Shown here one piece after another: positions 18,469 to 26,669 of a stretch of DNA of 64,000 nucleotides (positions are counted from its first letter, which is position 1; every line of letters starts with the position of its first letter). The notes below the pieces were generated by a model. The model was not told the origin of the DNA. It did no database searches and saw only the letters and a list, made by a program, of their open reading frames with translations. Position numbers and translations under genes: made by a program. Source of the stretch: Prevotella intermedia ATCC 25611 = DSM 20706 (GTDB lineage Bacteria; Bacteroidota; Bacteroidia; Bacteroidales; Bacteroidaceae); the NCBI RefSeq assembly GCF_001953955.1, contig NZ_CP019301.1, forward strand, positions 124,001 through 188,000, in the 5' to 3' direction.

Positions 18469-19572
18469 ATGGCACTATATCCAAAACTCATTACCGACGC
18501 ATTGGAGCAGGTAATGTACCCCGGAACAAAGAAAAACCTCATAGAAAGCGAAATGCTTGCCGACGATATACGCATCGATGGAAACAAAGTGAGCTTCACT
18601 TTGGTGTTTCCACGCGAGACTGACCCCTTTATGAAGTCTACCATCAAGGCTGCCGAAGCGCAGATACACTACTCGGTGGGCAAAGATGTGGAAGTAGAAA
18701 TAAACACCGAATTCAAGTCTGCGCCACGCCCTGAGGTGGGCAAAATGCTGCCGCAGGTGAAGAATGTAATCGCCGTCAGTTCGGGAAAAGGCGGCGTGGG
18801 CAAGAGCACCGTATCTGCCAATCTCGCCATTGCCTTGGCTCGCTTGGGCTACAAGGTGGGCTTGTTGGACACCGACGTGTTCGGTCCCAGTATGCCGAAG
18901 ATGTTTGGCGTAGAACAGGAACGCCCTTTCGCCGTAGAGAAAGACGGCAGGCAACTCATCGAACCCATCGAAAAGTATGGCGTGAAGTTGCTTTCCATCG
19001 GCTTTTTCGTAAACCCCGACACCGCAACGCTGTGGCGTGGCAGTATGGCTTGCAACGCTTTGAAGCAGCTGATTGCCGATGCCGACTGGGGCGAGTTGGA
19101 CTATTTCATTCTCGATACGCCTCCGGGCACGAGCGACATTCACCTCACGCTTCTCCAAACTTTGGCTATCACGGGCGCAGTCATCGTTTCTACCCCGCAA
19201 AACGTGGCACTTGCCGATGCGCGTAAGGGCATAGATATGTACCGAAACGAAAAGGTGAATGTGCCAATTCTTGGTTTGGTGGAGAATATGGCGTACTTCA
19301 CGCCTGCCGAACTGCCCAACAACAAGTATTACATCTTCGGCAAAGACGGTGCAAAGAACCTCGCCAAGGAAATGAACTGTCCGCTTTTGGCACAGATTCC
19401 GTTGGTACAGAGCATCTGCGAGAACGGCGACAAGGGCGAGCCATCGGCAGTAGACATCGACAGCGTAACGGGTCAGGCATTCATAAACCTTGCACAAGCT
19501 GTGGTTACGGTGGTGAACCGACGCAACAAGGAGCAAGACCCTACGAAGATAGTGAAGGTGTCGCAGCAGTAA
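18469..19572 (+). CDS. mrp: Mrp/ApbC-type P-loop ATPase (iron-sulfur cluster carrier family)
   Basis: The 367-aa protein has an N-terminal DUF59/MIP18 domain (about 1-85) and a C-terminal deviant P-loop ATPase with SSGKGGVGKST near 105-115, LLDTDVFGPSMPKMFG and DYFILDTPPGTSD. Family members carry and insert Fe-S clusters. The CxxC pair that normally follows the ENM(S/A)YF segment is missing: the loop reads ENMAYFTPAELPNNKYYIFG. The same lack is, as far as I recall, common in Bacteroidota Mrp proteins. Start chosen at 18469 because of the promoter directly upstream. Confidence 0.92.
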   Translation: MALYPKLITDALEQVMYPGTKKNLIESEMLADDIRIDGNKVSFTLVFPRETDPFMKSTIKAAEAQIHYSVGKDVEVEINTEFKSAPRPEVGKMLPQVKNVIAVSSGKGGVGKSTVSANLAIALARLGYKVGLLDTDVFGPSMPKMFGVEQERPFAVEKDGRQLIEPIEKYGVKLLSIGFFVNPDTATLWRGSMACNALKQLIADADWGELDYFILDTPPGTSDIHLTLLQTLAITGAVIVSTPQNVALADARKGIDMYRNEKVNVPILGLVENMAYFTPAELPNNKYYIFGKDGAKNLAKEMNCPLLAQIPLVQSICENGDKGEPSAVDIDSVTGQAFINLAQAVVTVVNRRNKEQDPTKIVKVSQQ

Positions 19573-19593
19573 AAAAGATAACGAAACAATAAC

Positions 19594-19632
19594 AAAAAAT
19601 GGGAAGCCGTGTTGGGCTTCCCATTCTTTTTT
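19594..19632 (+). terminator. Intrinsic terminator of mrp
   Basis: AATGGGAAGCC pairs perfectly with GGCTTCCCATT across a short loop and is followed by CTTTTTT. It starts about 25 bp past the stop codon. Confidence 0.9.
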
Positions 19633-19719
19633 CTGCTTGTAAAGGCGTTGTTCATCGCCTTCTTCGCATTTTACGTTATATGGTGTTGAACATCAGACAG
19701 ATAAACGGAGTATGGCGAG

Positions 19720-20205
19720 TTATGCCTTTGTGTTTTTCTGCTGTTGTTCCAACTTCTCTGCTTCGCGCACCTTCTTTAGTTTTCTGTGTGCAGCGATGTG
19801 CGTTACGAATACGATGGAAACGACAGTACCGCCCTTTATTACCTCGGGTACCTTGTCTTTGAAGTGTATTAAACCGTTGATGGCAATGAACAAGCCAATT
19901 GTGGCAACCTCTATGGCGAAGATGCGGTAGAATTTGCTTGCCACAACGGCTTGACGTACAGTCTTTATTTCAAAGTCGTTGCGTACCCAACGCTGCGTGG
20001 GGCGATAGGAAGCGAGGTGCAATAGCACAGCGGCAATACTGATAGTGGTTAGTGCTATGAGTATATCGGTTTCGGCTTTGTGCCTTGCAATAGCCACAAT
20101 GCCTATTATCCACATAACGAGGAGGATAGCTGCCGACACGGCTTCGTAGATAGTAGATTGCTGCGTACGGCGTAGTCGGAGTTTTTCAATCGGTGTTGTT
20201 GCCAT
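19720..20205 (-). CDS. Four-helix membrane protein of the SPFH/RHH operon, unknown function
   Basis: The 161-aa protein has four predicted membrane segments (about 22-42, 50-68, 92-112 and 122-140), for example AAILLVMWIIGIVAIA and FAIEVATIGLFIAINGLI. A charged C-terminal tail (KKVREAEKLEQQQKN) faces one side. I do not recognise a named family. Its start overlaps the ribbon-helix-helix gene by 20 bp, so the two are translationally linked, and the SPFH gene lies upstream on the same strand. A role in a membrane complex with the SPFH protein is an inference from context. Confidence 0.7.
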   Translation of the reverse strand: MATTPIEKLRLRRTQQSTIYEAVSAAILLVMWIIGIVAIARHKAETDILIALTTISIAAVLLHLASYRPTQRWVRNDFEIKTVRQAVVASKFYRIFAIEVATIGLFIAINGLIHFKDKVPEVIKGGTVVSIVFVTHIAAHRKLKKVREAEKLEQQQKNTKA

Positions 20206-20410
20206 CTTTATTGTTTGTTTTTATTGTAGCTTCACCCTTCGTTTTCTGCTTCGGAAGGCGGCGTGCCTTGCGCAGTGCTTCGGTTATAATCCACTGCAGC
20301 TGTCCGTTGGTAGACCGAAACTCGTCGGCTGCCCACTTCTCTATGGCACTCATCGTGTCCGCATCGACCCGAAGAATGAAGCTTTTGGTGTTGTTGTCTT
20401 TCTTTGCCAT
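20186..20410 (-). CDS. Arc/ribbon-helix-helix-type small protein
   Basis: The 74-aa product has the ribbon-helix-helix layout: a strand [20 protein letters not shown], then a second helix region [16 protein letters not shown], as in Arc-family DNA-binding proteins. The tail is lysine-rich and probably disordered. It lies between an SPFH gene and a membrane-protein gene that it overlaps. Such proteins usually act as dimeric repressors, often of their own operon, but it might instead bind RNA or proteins. The close overlap makes a regulatory role in this operon likely, not proven. Confidence 0.75.
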   Translation of the reverse strand: MAKKDNNTKSFILRVDADTMSAIEKWAADEFRSTNGQLQWIITEALRKARRLPKQKTKGEATIKTNNKDGNNTD

Positions 20411-20549
20411 GTACTTTTTCGCTTACGGCTACAAAGCCATTGGTTCTTTTTCTGTTCGTCAAAGCGTCGTTTTCTTGCCGTGGCAATGCTCAAGGAAGTT
20501 GCGTATTGCTCGTTTGGCTTGATGAAAACGCCTTGTATACTGAACGTAT

Positions 20550-20573
20550 CGTTGGGGCGGAGGTGCCCCAACG
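20550..20573. other. Strong GC-rich hairpin between SPFH and RHH genes
   Basis: CGTTGGGGC pairs perfectly with GCCCCAACG around a 6-nt loop. On the minus (coding) strand it begins 9 nt after the SPFH stop codon but has no T-run behind it, so it looks more like an mRNA-stabilising or attenuating hairpin than a full terminator. Confidence 0.65.
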
Positions 20574-20582
20574 AGTTTGTTT

Positions 20583-21548
20583 TTACATATTCAGCGTGCC
20601 CGAATTTACAACAGGTTGGGTTGCGCTTTCGCTGCACAACACCACCATAAGGTTGCTCACCATGGCTGCTTTCTTGTCCTCGTCAAGCTCTACAATGTTT
20701 TCCTTGTCGAGCTTTTTCAGTGCCATATCCACCATTGACACTGCTCCTTCTACGATTTTCTCGCGTGCAGAGATGATAGCACTTGCCTGTTGGCGGCGCA
20801 ACATAACGGCGGCAATCTCTGGAGCGTACGCAAGATAGTTGATGCGAGCCTCTATAATCTCGATGCCAGCCATCTCTAAACGCTCGTCGAGAGTCTGCTC
20901 CAACAGTTTGTTTATCTCTTCGCTGTTGTCTCGGAGGGTTTGTGCCTCGCCGTCGTCGTCGAGGTTGTCGTAGGCGTATTGACCTGCCACGTGGCGCAAG
21001 GCAGCATCGCCCTGTATGCGCACGAAGCGTTCGAACGCCTCCATAATGTTGCCTACAGCTGCTTTTGTGCTTATCTCTTCGCTTGAACCAGCCATTGTCT
21101 CAGAGTCAATCTCAAAGATTGCCTTGTACGTATCTTTGAGTCGCCACACCAACATCATACCAATCATAACGGGGTTGCCCGTCTTATCGTTCACTTTGAT
21201 AGGCTCAGCGTCGATGTTGCGTGCACGGAACGACAGCTTTTTGGTGTTGATGAAAGGGTTTACCCAGTGGAAACCCACCTCGGTGAAGGTTCCCTTGTAT
21301 TGTCCGAAGAACATCATAACGCGCGCCTCGTTGGGTTCTATCTTCACGAAACCGCAGGCACAAAAGAGGAAACTCAGCAGCAGCACCGCAGCAAGAGCAA
21401 GCCAGATTCCGCCGTTTTGGTCGTCGTCCAGCAATATAAAACCATAAATCGCACTTGCCACACCACCTATAAAGGCTGCAAGAACGAGTACGAGCATAAC
21501 AAAACCGTTTATTACACTTCCTTTAAATGCAAATTCTTTCTTTTCCAT
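20583..21548 (-). CDS. SPFH/band-7 domain membrane protein
   Basis: Starting at ATG 21548 the product has 321 aa. Two membrane segments come first ([20 protein letters not shown] and [19 protein letters not shown], within residues 10-65), then a band-7 domain: [50 protein letters not shown] and the coiled [23 protein letters not shown] proteins scaffold membrane microdomains and often regulate partner proteases. A longer frame from 21602 exists, but the TATCTTTG promoter box at 21600-21607 rules that start out. It heads an operon with the RHH and membrane-protein genes. Confidence 0.88.
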   Translation of the reverse strand: MEKKEFAFKGSVINGFVMLVLVLAAFIGGVASAIYGFILLDDDQNGGIWLALAAVLLLSFLFCACGFVKIEPNEARVMMFFGQYKGTFTEVGFHWVNPFINTKKLSFRARNIDAEPIKVNDKTGNPVMIGMMLVWRLKDTYKAIFEIDSETMAGSSEEISTKAAVGNIMEAFERFVRIQGDAALRHVAGQYAYDNLDDDGEAQTLRDNSEEINKLLEQTLDERLEMAGIEIIEARINYLAYAPEIAAVMLRRQQASAIISAREKIVEGAVSMVDMALKKLDKENIVELDEDKKAAMVSNLMVVLCSESATQPVVNSGTLNM

Positions 21549-21599
21549 AGTTCTATTGTTTTTGAATGTTATCTTAAAAGTAATATCATTTTGATATCG

Positions 21600-21607
21600 C
21601 AAAGATA
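21600..21607 (-). promoter_or_regulatory. -7 box (TATCTTTG) for the SPFH operon
   Basis: Minus strand TATCTTTGCG lies about 50 bp ahead of ATG 21548. The inverted repeat ATATC-ATTTTG-ATAT lies directly downstream of it and could be an operator site, but is AT-rich and may be chance. Confidence 0.6.
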
Positions 21608-21679
21608 TGCTTTTAATTTTGAATTTGCCAAATGTTTCTGCAATAATTAAGATACATTAACGATACTATCAGACAGCGG

Positions 21680-21850
21680 AACGCCCTTGCAGCATTGGTG
21701 CAGACCATACTGCACTGACGCTGCAAAGGCGTTGCATCGTTGTTGCAAAGGCATTACACTGAAAGTGCAGAAGCCGTTGCACAACATAAAAACTTACGCA
21801 AGACCGTGTGGAAGTCTGCGCAAAACCGTTCGAAAGTCTGTTCGTTGCTG
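21680..21850 (+). repeat. Degenerate short repeats upstream of the SPFH gene
   Basis: The gap between the SPFH promoter and the HutD-like gene (21608-21859) has no credible gene. It holds repeated variants of GCTGCAAAGGCGTTGCA and a loose tandem pair, GCAAGACCGTGTGGAAGTCTG then GCAAAACCGTTCGAAAGTCTG. No function can be assigned. Confidence 0.45.
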
Positions 21851-21859
21851 CACAGAAGC

Positions 21860-22375
21860 CTATTCGGAGAATCTTGCGATAGCGGCTTTGCCCTTCAAGC
21901 AGAATGGTTTTGCGAGGGTGGCAGTGTCGTGTTTGCCGATGCGTTCGCCGTCTACGAAGATGTCTTCGAGGGCAAATACCACCGTTTTTCGGCTGTCGCT
22001 GAAGCATTCGTCCTGCACGATGCCCACTTCAACGTCTATGCCGTGCCGCACGATAATGTTGAAGTCGATAGCCCCCTTTGTGTTTTCAGAGCTTACAACC
22101 TCGTTGCCTTCAAACCTGTATAATTCGTTGTGCGACAGCAGTATGCGGCGTCCGTCTTTCAACAACGTTATTTCGCCCTCCAAGGGGAGTATGTAGCGTG
22201 TGAAGCCCGTGAAGTCGGAGAAGTCGCTTTCCGTCAGTTCGATGATGGCAGACGATATGCGCAAGTCGAAGCGGCGTGCCGCCAAGTCGCCGTCAGCGGG
22301 GCTGATGAATATCTGTCGTGTAGTTCCGCCCTTCCACATTGTGGTCTGGTACTGTTCTTGGGTTGTTATTTCCAT
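21860..22375 (-). CDS. HutD/Ves family cupin-like protein
   Basis: The 171-aa protein matches HutD/Ves: it opens with YQTTMWKGGTTRQIFISPADGD, then FDLRISSAIIELTESDFSDFTGFTRYILPLEG, and NIIVRHGIDVEVGI. These are the conserved beta-barrel strands of the family. HutD has been linked to control of histidine use and Ves to cold stress, but the biochemical role is unknown and no hut genes are present here. Transcribed alone from a TATATTTG box at 22424-22431. Confidence 0.82.
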   Translation of the reverse strand: MEITTQEQYQTTMWKGGTTRQIFISPADGDLAARRFDLRISSAIIELTESDFSDFTGFTRYILPLEGEITLLKDGRRILLSHNELYRFEGNEVVSSENTKGAIDFNIIVRHGIDVEVGIVQDECFSDSRKTVVFALEDIFVDGERIGKHDTATLAKPFCLKGKAAIARFSE

Positions 22376-22423
22376 GTTTTCCGAAGCATTTTTTGTTTAT
22401 TTATCGTAGTTGTTTCAACACTG

Positions 22424-22431
22424 CAAATATA
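22424..22431 (-). promoter_or_regulatory. -7 box (TATATTTG) for the HutD-like gene
   Basis: Minus strand TATATTTGC about 50 bp ahead of the start codon, an exact TAnnTTTG match. Confidence 0.55.
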
Positions 22432-22530
22432 TGAATTTAATTCCGAAAACCCCTTGTTTTCGTGCGGATAATTGCTGCGTTGGGGAAGGTGAAACTGCAC
22501 TGGATATTTGGTGTTGTGAACGAAAAGTGG

Positions 22531-22538
22531 TATATTTG
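22531..22538 (+). promoter_or_regulatory. -7 box (TATATTTG) for the 122-aa gene
   Basis: TATATTTGC lies about 46 bp ahead of ATG 22584. Confidence 0.55.
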
Positions 22539-22583
22539 CAGTAGAAACGCAAACACCAATAAGTATTATTCAAACAGTAACCG

Positions 22584-22952
22584 ATGGGAAGAAACAAGTT
22601 TTCGGAAAGCGAAATAAAGGAAATAGCAAAGCTCTTGCGACTTAAAAATGCGGGCAACCGCTACCAACAGAAGCTCGTGCGCCACGACTTGCGTGTGGAT
22701 TACGAGTTCAACATCTCCGATTTCAACCAACCGGGCAAAGCCTTTGGAGAGAAAGAACTGCACGATACGATACGCCGTGGTGCTATCGTTATACTCGACG
22801 AGCAGACCATTGCCGATATGAAAGCAAAGCGAGCACGCGACAAGGCGCGCGACCAAGCACGCCAAGAGGCAGAAGCCATTGCCAGCGGAGAGGTTACGGA
22901 CTGGAAAGAAGCAATGAAAGAGTGGGAAGCACAGACGGAAAACCAGCAATAG
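22584..22952 (+). CDS. Conserved hypothetical protein, 122 aa, charged C-terminal helix
   Basis: The product has no signal peptide or membrane segment. It starts with MGRNKFSESEIKEIAKLLRL, a basic helix, then a more globular middle (NISDFNQPGKAFGEKELHD), and ends in a long highly charged helix (ADMKAKRARDKARDQARQEA). I do not recognise a named domain; the layout suggests a small cytoplasmic, possibly nucleic-acid-binding protein. Its last 73 codons and downstream flank are duplicated at 25127, on the far side of the S41 peptidase gene. Confidence 0.65.
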   Translation: MGRNKFSESEIKEIAKLLRLKNAGNRYQQKLVRHDLRVDYEFNISDFNQPGKAFGEKELHDTIRRGAIVILDEQTIADMKAKRARDKARDQARQEAEAIASGEVTDWKEAMKEWEAQTENQQ

Positions 22953-23287
22953 CGCATAGGTATTTGTAAGACGCAATGTTGGTTGGGGTGCAATTTATTA
23001 CGCTGCTAACACAGTAGAAAAAATAAAGTGTCATATAGAAATTGTAGTTTTCCTAGAATACCTAGAACTTTAAGCCAACGCATAGAAACAACTTTGATTT
23101 TGTAAAGATAATTTATAAGGAAAACGCTAATTTTGATTTGGCATTGCGAAAGCGGCTGTTTTGCATCGCAAAACAGCCGCTTTTACCGTGCAAAACCTAC
23201 GCTTTTGGATTGCAAAACAATAGGTTTTGCAATGCGTTGATAACGAGGTGGTTATACGATAGTTATGCTTGTGAAAAATATTTACAC
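22731..23287 (+). repeat. Left copy of a ~555-bp direct repeat flanking the S41 peptidase
   Basis: The segment contains the 3' part of the 122-aa gene, its downstream flank and the whole modular element C3. It recurs at 25127-25679 with the same order and only scattered substitutions. The shared flank outside the element (GCGCATAGGTATTTGTAA and beyond) shows that this is a segmental duplication and not two independent element insertions. Confidence 0.88.
23001..23287 (+). repeat. Modular palindromic element, copy C3 (slots A, A', B') with leader
   Basis: Leader from TACGCTGCTAACACAG (23001), then the 186-bp core at 23101-23286. Slots are A, A', B', so the short hairpin (slot 1 with slot 2) is perfect. 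The slot 1-2 linker is ATC. The stretch from here to the next promoter (23288-23636) shows no gene, repeat or clear signal. Confidence 0.9.
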
Positions 23288-23636
23288 ATTTGTAACCTGC
23301 TTATCGTTGGTATGGAGGAAGGAGAGAAGGTGCGGACTTCTGTAATAAAGAGGGGGCGATATTTTTCGAGCGAAGTTCTCAACAACTTGTGGGCGGACGA
23401 GATACTGTGCATTTTCATTAAGGTTATTATGTGTTGCTGAGAGTTTTGCTCGAAAATAGAATAACTCTATCTGGTAACAAATAAGAGTTAAGGTCAGTAA
23501 TCAATAAGATAGCCAAAGAAACGGAACTTGATAAATTCTTTGTCTATGGCTATATACTCATAGTGAAAGCCACCAAATACTTTCATTAACCTTACTAAAT
23601 ACTTTTGTTATCTATGCGTGATACAAAAAGATTTTG

Positions 23637-23644
23637 TAACTTTG
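23637..23644 (+). promoter_or_regulatory. -7 box (TAACTTTG) for the S41 peptidase
   Basis: TAACTTTG lies about 30 bp ahead of ATG 23675. Confidence 0.6.
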
Positions 23645-23674
23645 TGGCGACAATTTAATAATACTTGAAATGCT

Positions 23675-24958
23675 ATGAAGAAGTTTTTTATATTTATCAT
23701 CGTTGTTTTAGGACTGATGGTTGCTGTGTTTGCAGCTTATGTTCTGATTAAGTGGTATCCAATCCGTGGACATGCTGAGTTGGAGGAGATTCAACAGTAT
23801 GATACAGATAAGATACCAGTCGAGCCAAAAGATTTCAGAAATGATTTCGAAGAGATATTCGAACTGGTCAAGGATAGGTACCCATATACAGATAAGAAAC
23901 ATATAAACTTCGATTCGATTCACGACACATACCTTCAGCGCATTGATACTATGCAGTCGAAGGTGGCTTATTCATTGCTGATAATGGAATTCTTCAGCAA
24001 TTTGAAATGCGCTCATGCTGATAATTACTGCATACAGTTTCCTTGGTTTATACAAGGACAGAATATCGCAGTCGTTGAGAATCGTGTATTTATTGATAAC
24101 CCATTGGACTTTGCAGTCAAGGCTGGATTGCAGGATAAAGACGAGATTGTTTCAGTAGATGGTGTACCAACAAGAAAATGGGTGATGCGCAATGCCAAGT
24201 ATATCTCTGCCTCTACCGATGCCTACCGTTACCTACGGTCGGCAATGGATATACTCTGTAGTTATACAGACTCTATAAAGACGCTTGGTATTATTCGGCA
24301 TGGCAAACCACTAACGCTCACAGTTCGTTTGCAATCTGAATATTTCCCCACAAAGACAGGGGGACAAAGCGTAACATGGAAAAGCTTATCTTCAAAGGTT
24401 GGATATATTGATGTGAGAAGTATGGAAGATGGTGCTGATACGAAGTTTTATGAAGCTTTGAAACAACTAAGCAAGCTACCATTCCTGATAGTTGATATGC
24501 GTAATAATGGTGGAGGAAACAGTAGGATAGGAGACAGTATTGCGCAGTACCTGATAACAAGTGAACAGGTAATCTGGAATGGTTCTTCAATGTCGCCTTC
24601 TCCTAACCGTTATCAGGGCAAGGTAATTATCCTGATGGGTACTTACACCTGCTCTTCGGCTGAGAGTTTTCTCATTACAATGAAGGAGAGCGGTGATGCT
24701 GTATTGGTTGGTACACCTTCAGCAGGCGATACAGGTGGAAACCCATGCTTATTTAAAACCTCGCATGGAATATTCTATCGGATTCCTGTGGGTCATAGTT
24801 TCACTACTTCCCCCAAGGGCTTCCCTTTAGAAGGCAAAGGGGTAGTTCCCGATTATCTTGTACCGATGCGGGTCAATGATTTCTTATTGGGGAAGGATAC
24901 CCAACTATCTTATGCACTGGAACTGACAGAGAAATATTCACGGCACTTTGCTCGATGA
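23675..24958 (+). CDS. S41 family peptidase, membrane-anchored
   Basis: The 427-aa protein has an N-terminal membrane anchor or signal (FFIFIIVVLGLMVAVFAAYVLI), a PDZ-like middle (AVKAGLQDKDEIVSVDGVPTRKW) and a C-terminal protease domain: VGYIDVRSM, the substrate strand FLIVDMRNNGGGNS, and the nucleophile region TYTCSSAES with Ser at 327/328. S41 proteases cut C-terminal tails of periplasmic or secreted proteins. The gene has its own promoter and a perfect terminator. Its base composition looks more AT-rich than its neighbours, and it sits between direct repeats, so it may have been acquired or rearranged. Confidence 0.88.
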   Translation: MKKFFIFIIVVLGLMVAVFAAYVLIKWYPIRGHAELEEIQQYDTDKIPVEPKDFRNDFEEIFELVKDRYPYTDKKHINFDSIHDTYLQRIDTMQSKVAYSLLIMEFFSNLKCAHADNYCIQFPWFIQGQNIAVVENRVFIDNPLDFAVKAGLQDKDEIVSVDGVPTRKWVMRNAKYISASTDAYRYLRSAMDILCSYTDSIKTLGIIRHGKPLTLTVRLQSEYFPTKTGGQSVTWKSLSSKVGYIDVRSMEDGADTKFYEALKQLSKLPFLIVDMRNNGGGNSRIGDSIAQYLITSEQVIWNGSSMSPSPNRYQGKVIILMGTYTCSSAESFLITMKESGDAVLVGTPSAGDTGGNPCLFKTSHGIFYRIPVGHSFTTSPKGFPLEGKGVVPDYLVPMRVNDFLLGKDTQLSYALELTEKYSRHFAR

Positions 24959-25048
24959 CGAACTAAATCGGACTTTTGATATTTATTCCGATAAAAGGAT
25001 AGATAGAATAACGAAAGTGCAGAAATTATCATACAGAATAATAGCAAA

Positions 25049-25087
25049 AGCCACGCAAACCGACAATTTGCGTGGCTTCTTTTTTTC
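25049..25087 (+). terminator. Intrinsic terminator of the S41 peptidase gene
   Basis: AAGCCACGCAAA pairs perfectly with TTTGCGTGGCTT (12 bp) around a 7-nt loop and is followed by a run of T. Confidence 0.92.
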
Positions 25088-25126
25088 GCTTTGCTCAACA
25101 ACCCGTATTTGTCTTTGAGCGAGTAG

Positions 25127-25344
25127 GCAAAGCCTTTGGCGAAGAGGAACTGCACGATGCAATACGTCGTGGTGCTATCGTTATCCTCGACGAGCAGACC
25201 ATTGCCGATATGAAAGCAAAGCGGGCACGCGACAAGGCGCGCGACCAAGCACGCCAAGAGGCAGAAGCCATTGCCAGCGGAGAAGTTACGGACTGGAAAG
25301 AAGCAATGAAAGAGTGGGAAGCACAGGCAGAAAGCCAGCAATAG
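25127..25344 (+). pseudogene. 3' fragment of the 122-aa gene, duplicated
   Basis: Codons for GKAFGEEELHDAIRRGAIVI through to the stop match residues 50-122 of the protein at 22584, with few changes. The first ~49 codons and the promoter are missing; upstream in-frame sequence belongs to the S41 terminator region. It is therefore a truncated duplicate and not a working gene. The preserved frame suggests a fairly recent event. Confidence 0.85.
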
Positions 25345-25390
25345 CGCATAGGTATTTGTAAGGCGCAATGCAGTTTGGGGTGCAATTCAT

Positions 25391-25679
25391 TACGCTGCTA
25401 ACACAGTAGAAAGAATTAAGGGTCATATAGAAATTATAGTTTCTCTATAATCCATAGAACTTTAAGCCAACGCATAGAAATAGCCTTAATTTTGTAAAGA
25501 TAATTTCTTTGAAAAATGCTAATTTCGATTTGGCGTTGCGAAAGCGGCTGTTTTGCGATGCAAAACAGCCGCTTTTACCGTGCAAAACCTACGCTTTTGG
25601 AATACAAAACAATAGGTTTTGCAATGCGTTGATAATGAAGCGGTTATGCAATAGATACACTTGTGAAAAATATTTACAC
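25391..25679 (+). repeat. Modular palindromic element, copy C4 (slots A, A', B') with leader
   Basis: The core is at 25493-25678 (186 bp). Slots are A, A', B' as in C3, but the slot 1-2 linker is GAT, the exact reverse complement of ATC in C3. That is what inversion between the two paired arms would produce. Confidence 0.9.
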
Positions 25680-25829
25680 TTTTATTGCCTACTTTCCGTC
25701 TATAAAACGAGGAATGTAGGGGTAGTTGTGTAGCTGCTGAAAGGGATTCGTCTATGCGGTAAGGCGAAGCGATAGGAGCATTCTGCTGATTATCAGCTGG
25801 CTTTGAGGTGTTGTTTTGGGGCTGCCAAA

Positions 25830-26648
25830 TTATTGGTCGGGGTTCTCCACAAAACCTTTGTATTGGTCTTCCAAGCCGCTGTTTATGCTTTCGTAAGCTT
25901 TTTTCAGGGTTGCCTGCTCGAACTCCGCATCCTTTCCTTTCGGCTCTATGGGTTTGTGAATGGTAAGGGTGAGGGGGTGCCAAACAGGGAAATGCCAGTC
26001 TTTGGTGCGTGGCATTACGTCGAAAGAGCCGTTGATGGTTATCGGACAAACGGGCAGTTGCAGCTCGTTTGCCAGCATGAATGCGCCACGGCGAAATATG
26101 CCCAAATGACCCGTAAAGGTGCGTGCGCCTTCAGGAAATACCACTACCGACATACCTTCGCGAAGGGTTTCGCGGGCTTGGTCGTAGGTTCGCTTTATCT
26201 TGCTCGCTCCTGACTTGTCTACAAATATGTGGTGGGCGGACTCGCAGGCTATGCCTACGAAGGGTATTTTGCGTATTGCCTTCTTCATCAGCCACTTGAA
26301 GTTGCGACCGAGAAAGCCGTAAATAAGGAATATGTCGAACGCTCCTTGGTGATTGGCAACGAACACATAGCTTTGTTTGTCGCACAGATGCTCTCGTCCT
26401 TCAACCTTTACGGGCAGCAAGAGGGCACGAATGACGAACCGTCCCCACAGTTTGCCAGGGTGATAACCCCAGAAATGCCCGTCGCCAAGCCTACACCCAA
26501 CGGCTGTTACAATGGCTGTTATGAGCGATGCAAGCAGGAAGAGGGGCAGGAAAATGAAGAACGCATAGAGCCGATAGAGCAGTGTGAGGACTGCGTTGAG
26601 CGGTGTTTTGCGTTTGGCGAGTGTAGTTGTTTGGTTGTGTTGTTGCAT
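25830..26648 (-). CDS. plsC: 1-acyl-sn-glycerol-3-phosphate acyltransferase (PlsC family)
   Basis: The 272-aa inner-membrane enzyme adds the second acyl chain in phosphatidic acid synthesis. An N-terminal hydrophobic region (FFIFLPLFLLASLITAIVTA) anchors it. The catalytic NHQGAFD (HxxxxD) is near residue 98, the acceptor-binding FPEGARTFTG near 172, and MKKAIRKIPFVG lies between. It is last in the operon DUF4369-pyrC-metallophosphoesterase-plsC, with a 21-bp gap to the gene before it. Confidence 0.9.
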   Translation of the reverse strand: MQQHNQTTTLAKRKTPLNAVLTLLYRLYAFFIFLPLFLLASLITAIVTAVGCRLGDGHFWGYHPGKLWGRFVIRALLLPVKVEGREHLCDKQSYVFVANHQGAFDIFLIYGFLGRNFKWLMKKAIRKIPFVGIACESAHHIFVDKSGASKIKRTYDQARETLREGMSVVVFPEGARTFTGHLGIFRRGAFMLANELQLPVCPITINGSFDVMPRTKDWHFPVWHPLTLTIHKPIEPKGKDAEFEQATLKKAYESINSGLEDQYKGFVENPDQ

Positions 26649-26669
26649 TGTAGTTCGGTTTTATGTCGG

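Larger units (their letters stand above)
25127..25679 (+). repeat. Right copy of the ~555-bp direct repeat flanking the S41 peptidase
   Basis: Second copy of 22731-23287: gene fragment, flank and element C4. The ~1.84 kb between the two copies holds only the S41 peptidase unit. Confidence 0.88.

Noticed and set aside
21587..21602. Longer start for the SPFH gene at 21602
   Set aside because: The ATG lies on the promoter box; it would be upstream of the transcription start.
23138..23440. Short reading frames inside the modular element copies (also near 18052, 25509, 33185, 47916, 50956, 59549) giving similar peptides with KRLFC and QNNRFC segments
   Set aside because: They exist because the element is 186 bp (a multiple of three) and repeated. 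They lack promoter context, start in different places, are disrupted by word swaps and lie in a palindrome, so they are not counted as genes.
23101..25679. CRISPR array, considered for the regularly similar repeats C3 and C4
   Set aside because: The copies are 2.4 kb apart with a gene between them; no short repeat-spacer series and no cas gene are present.
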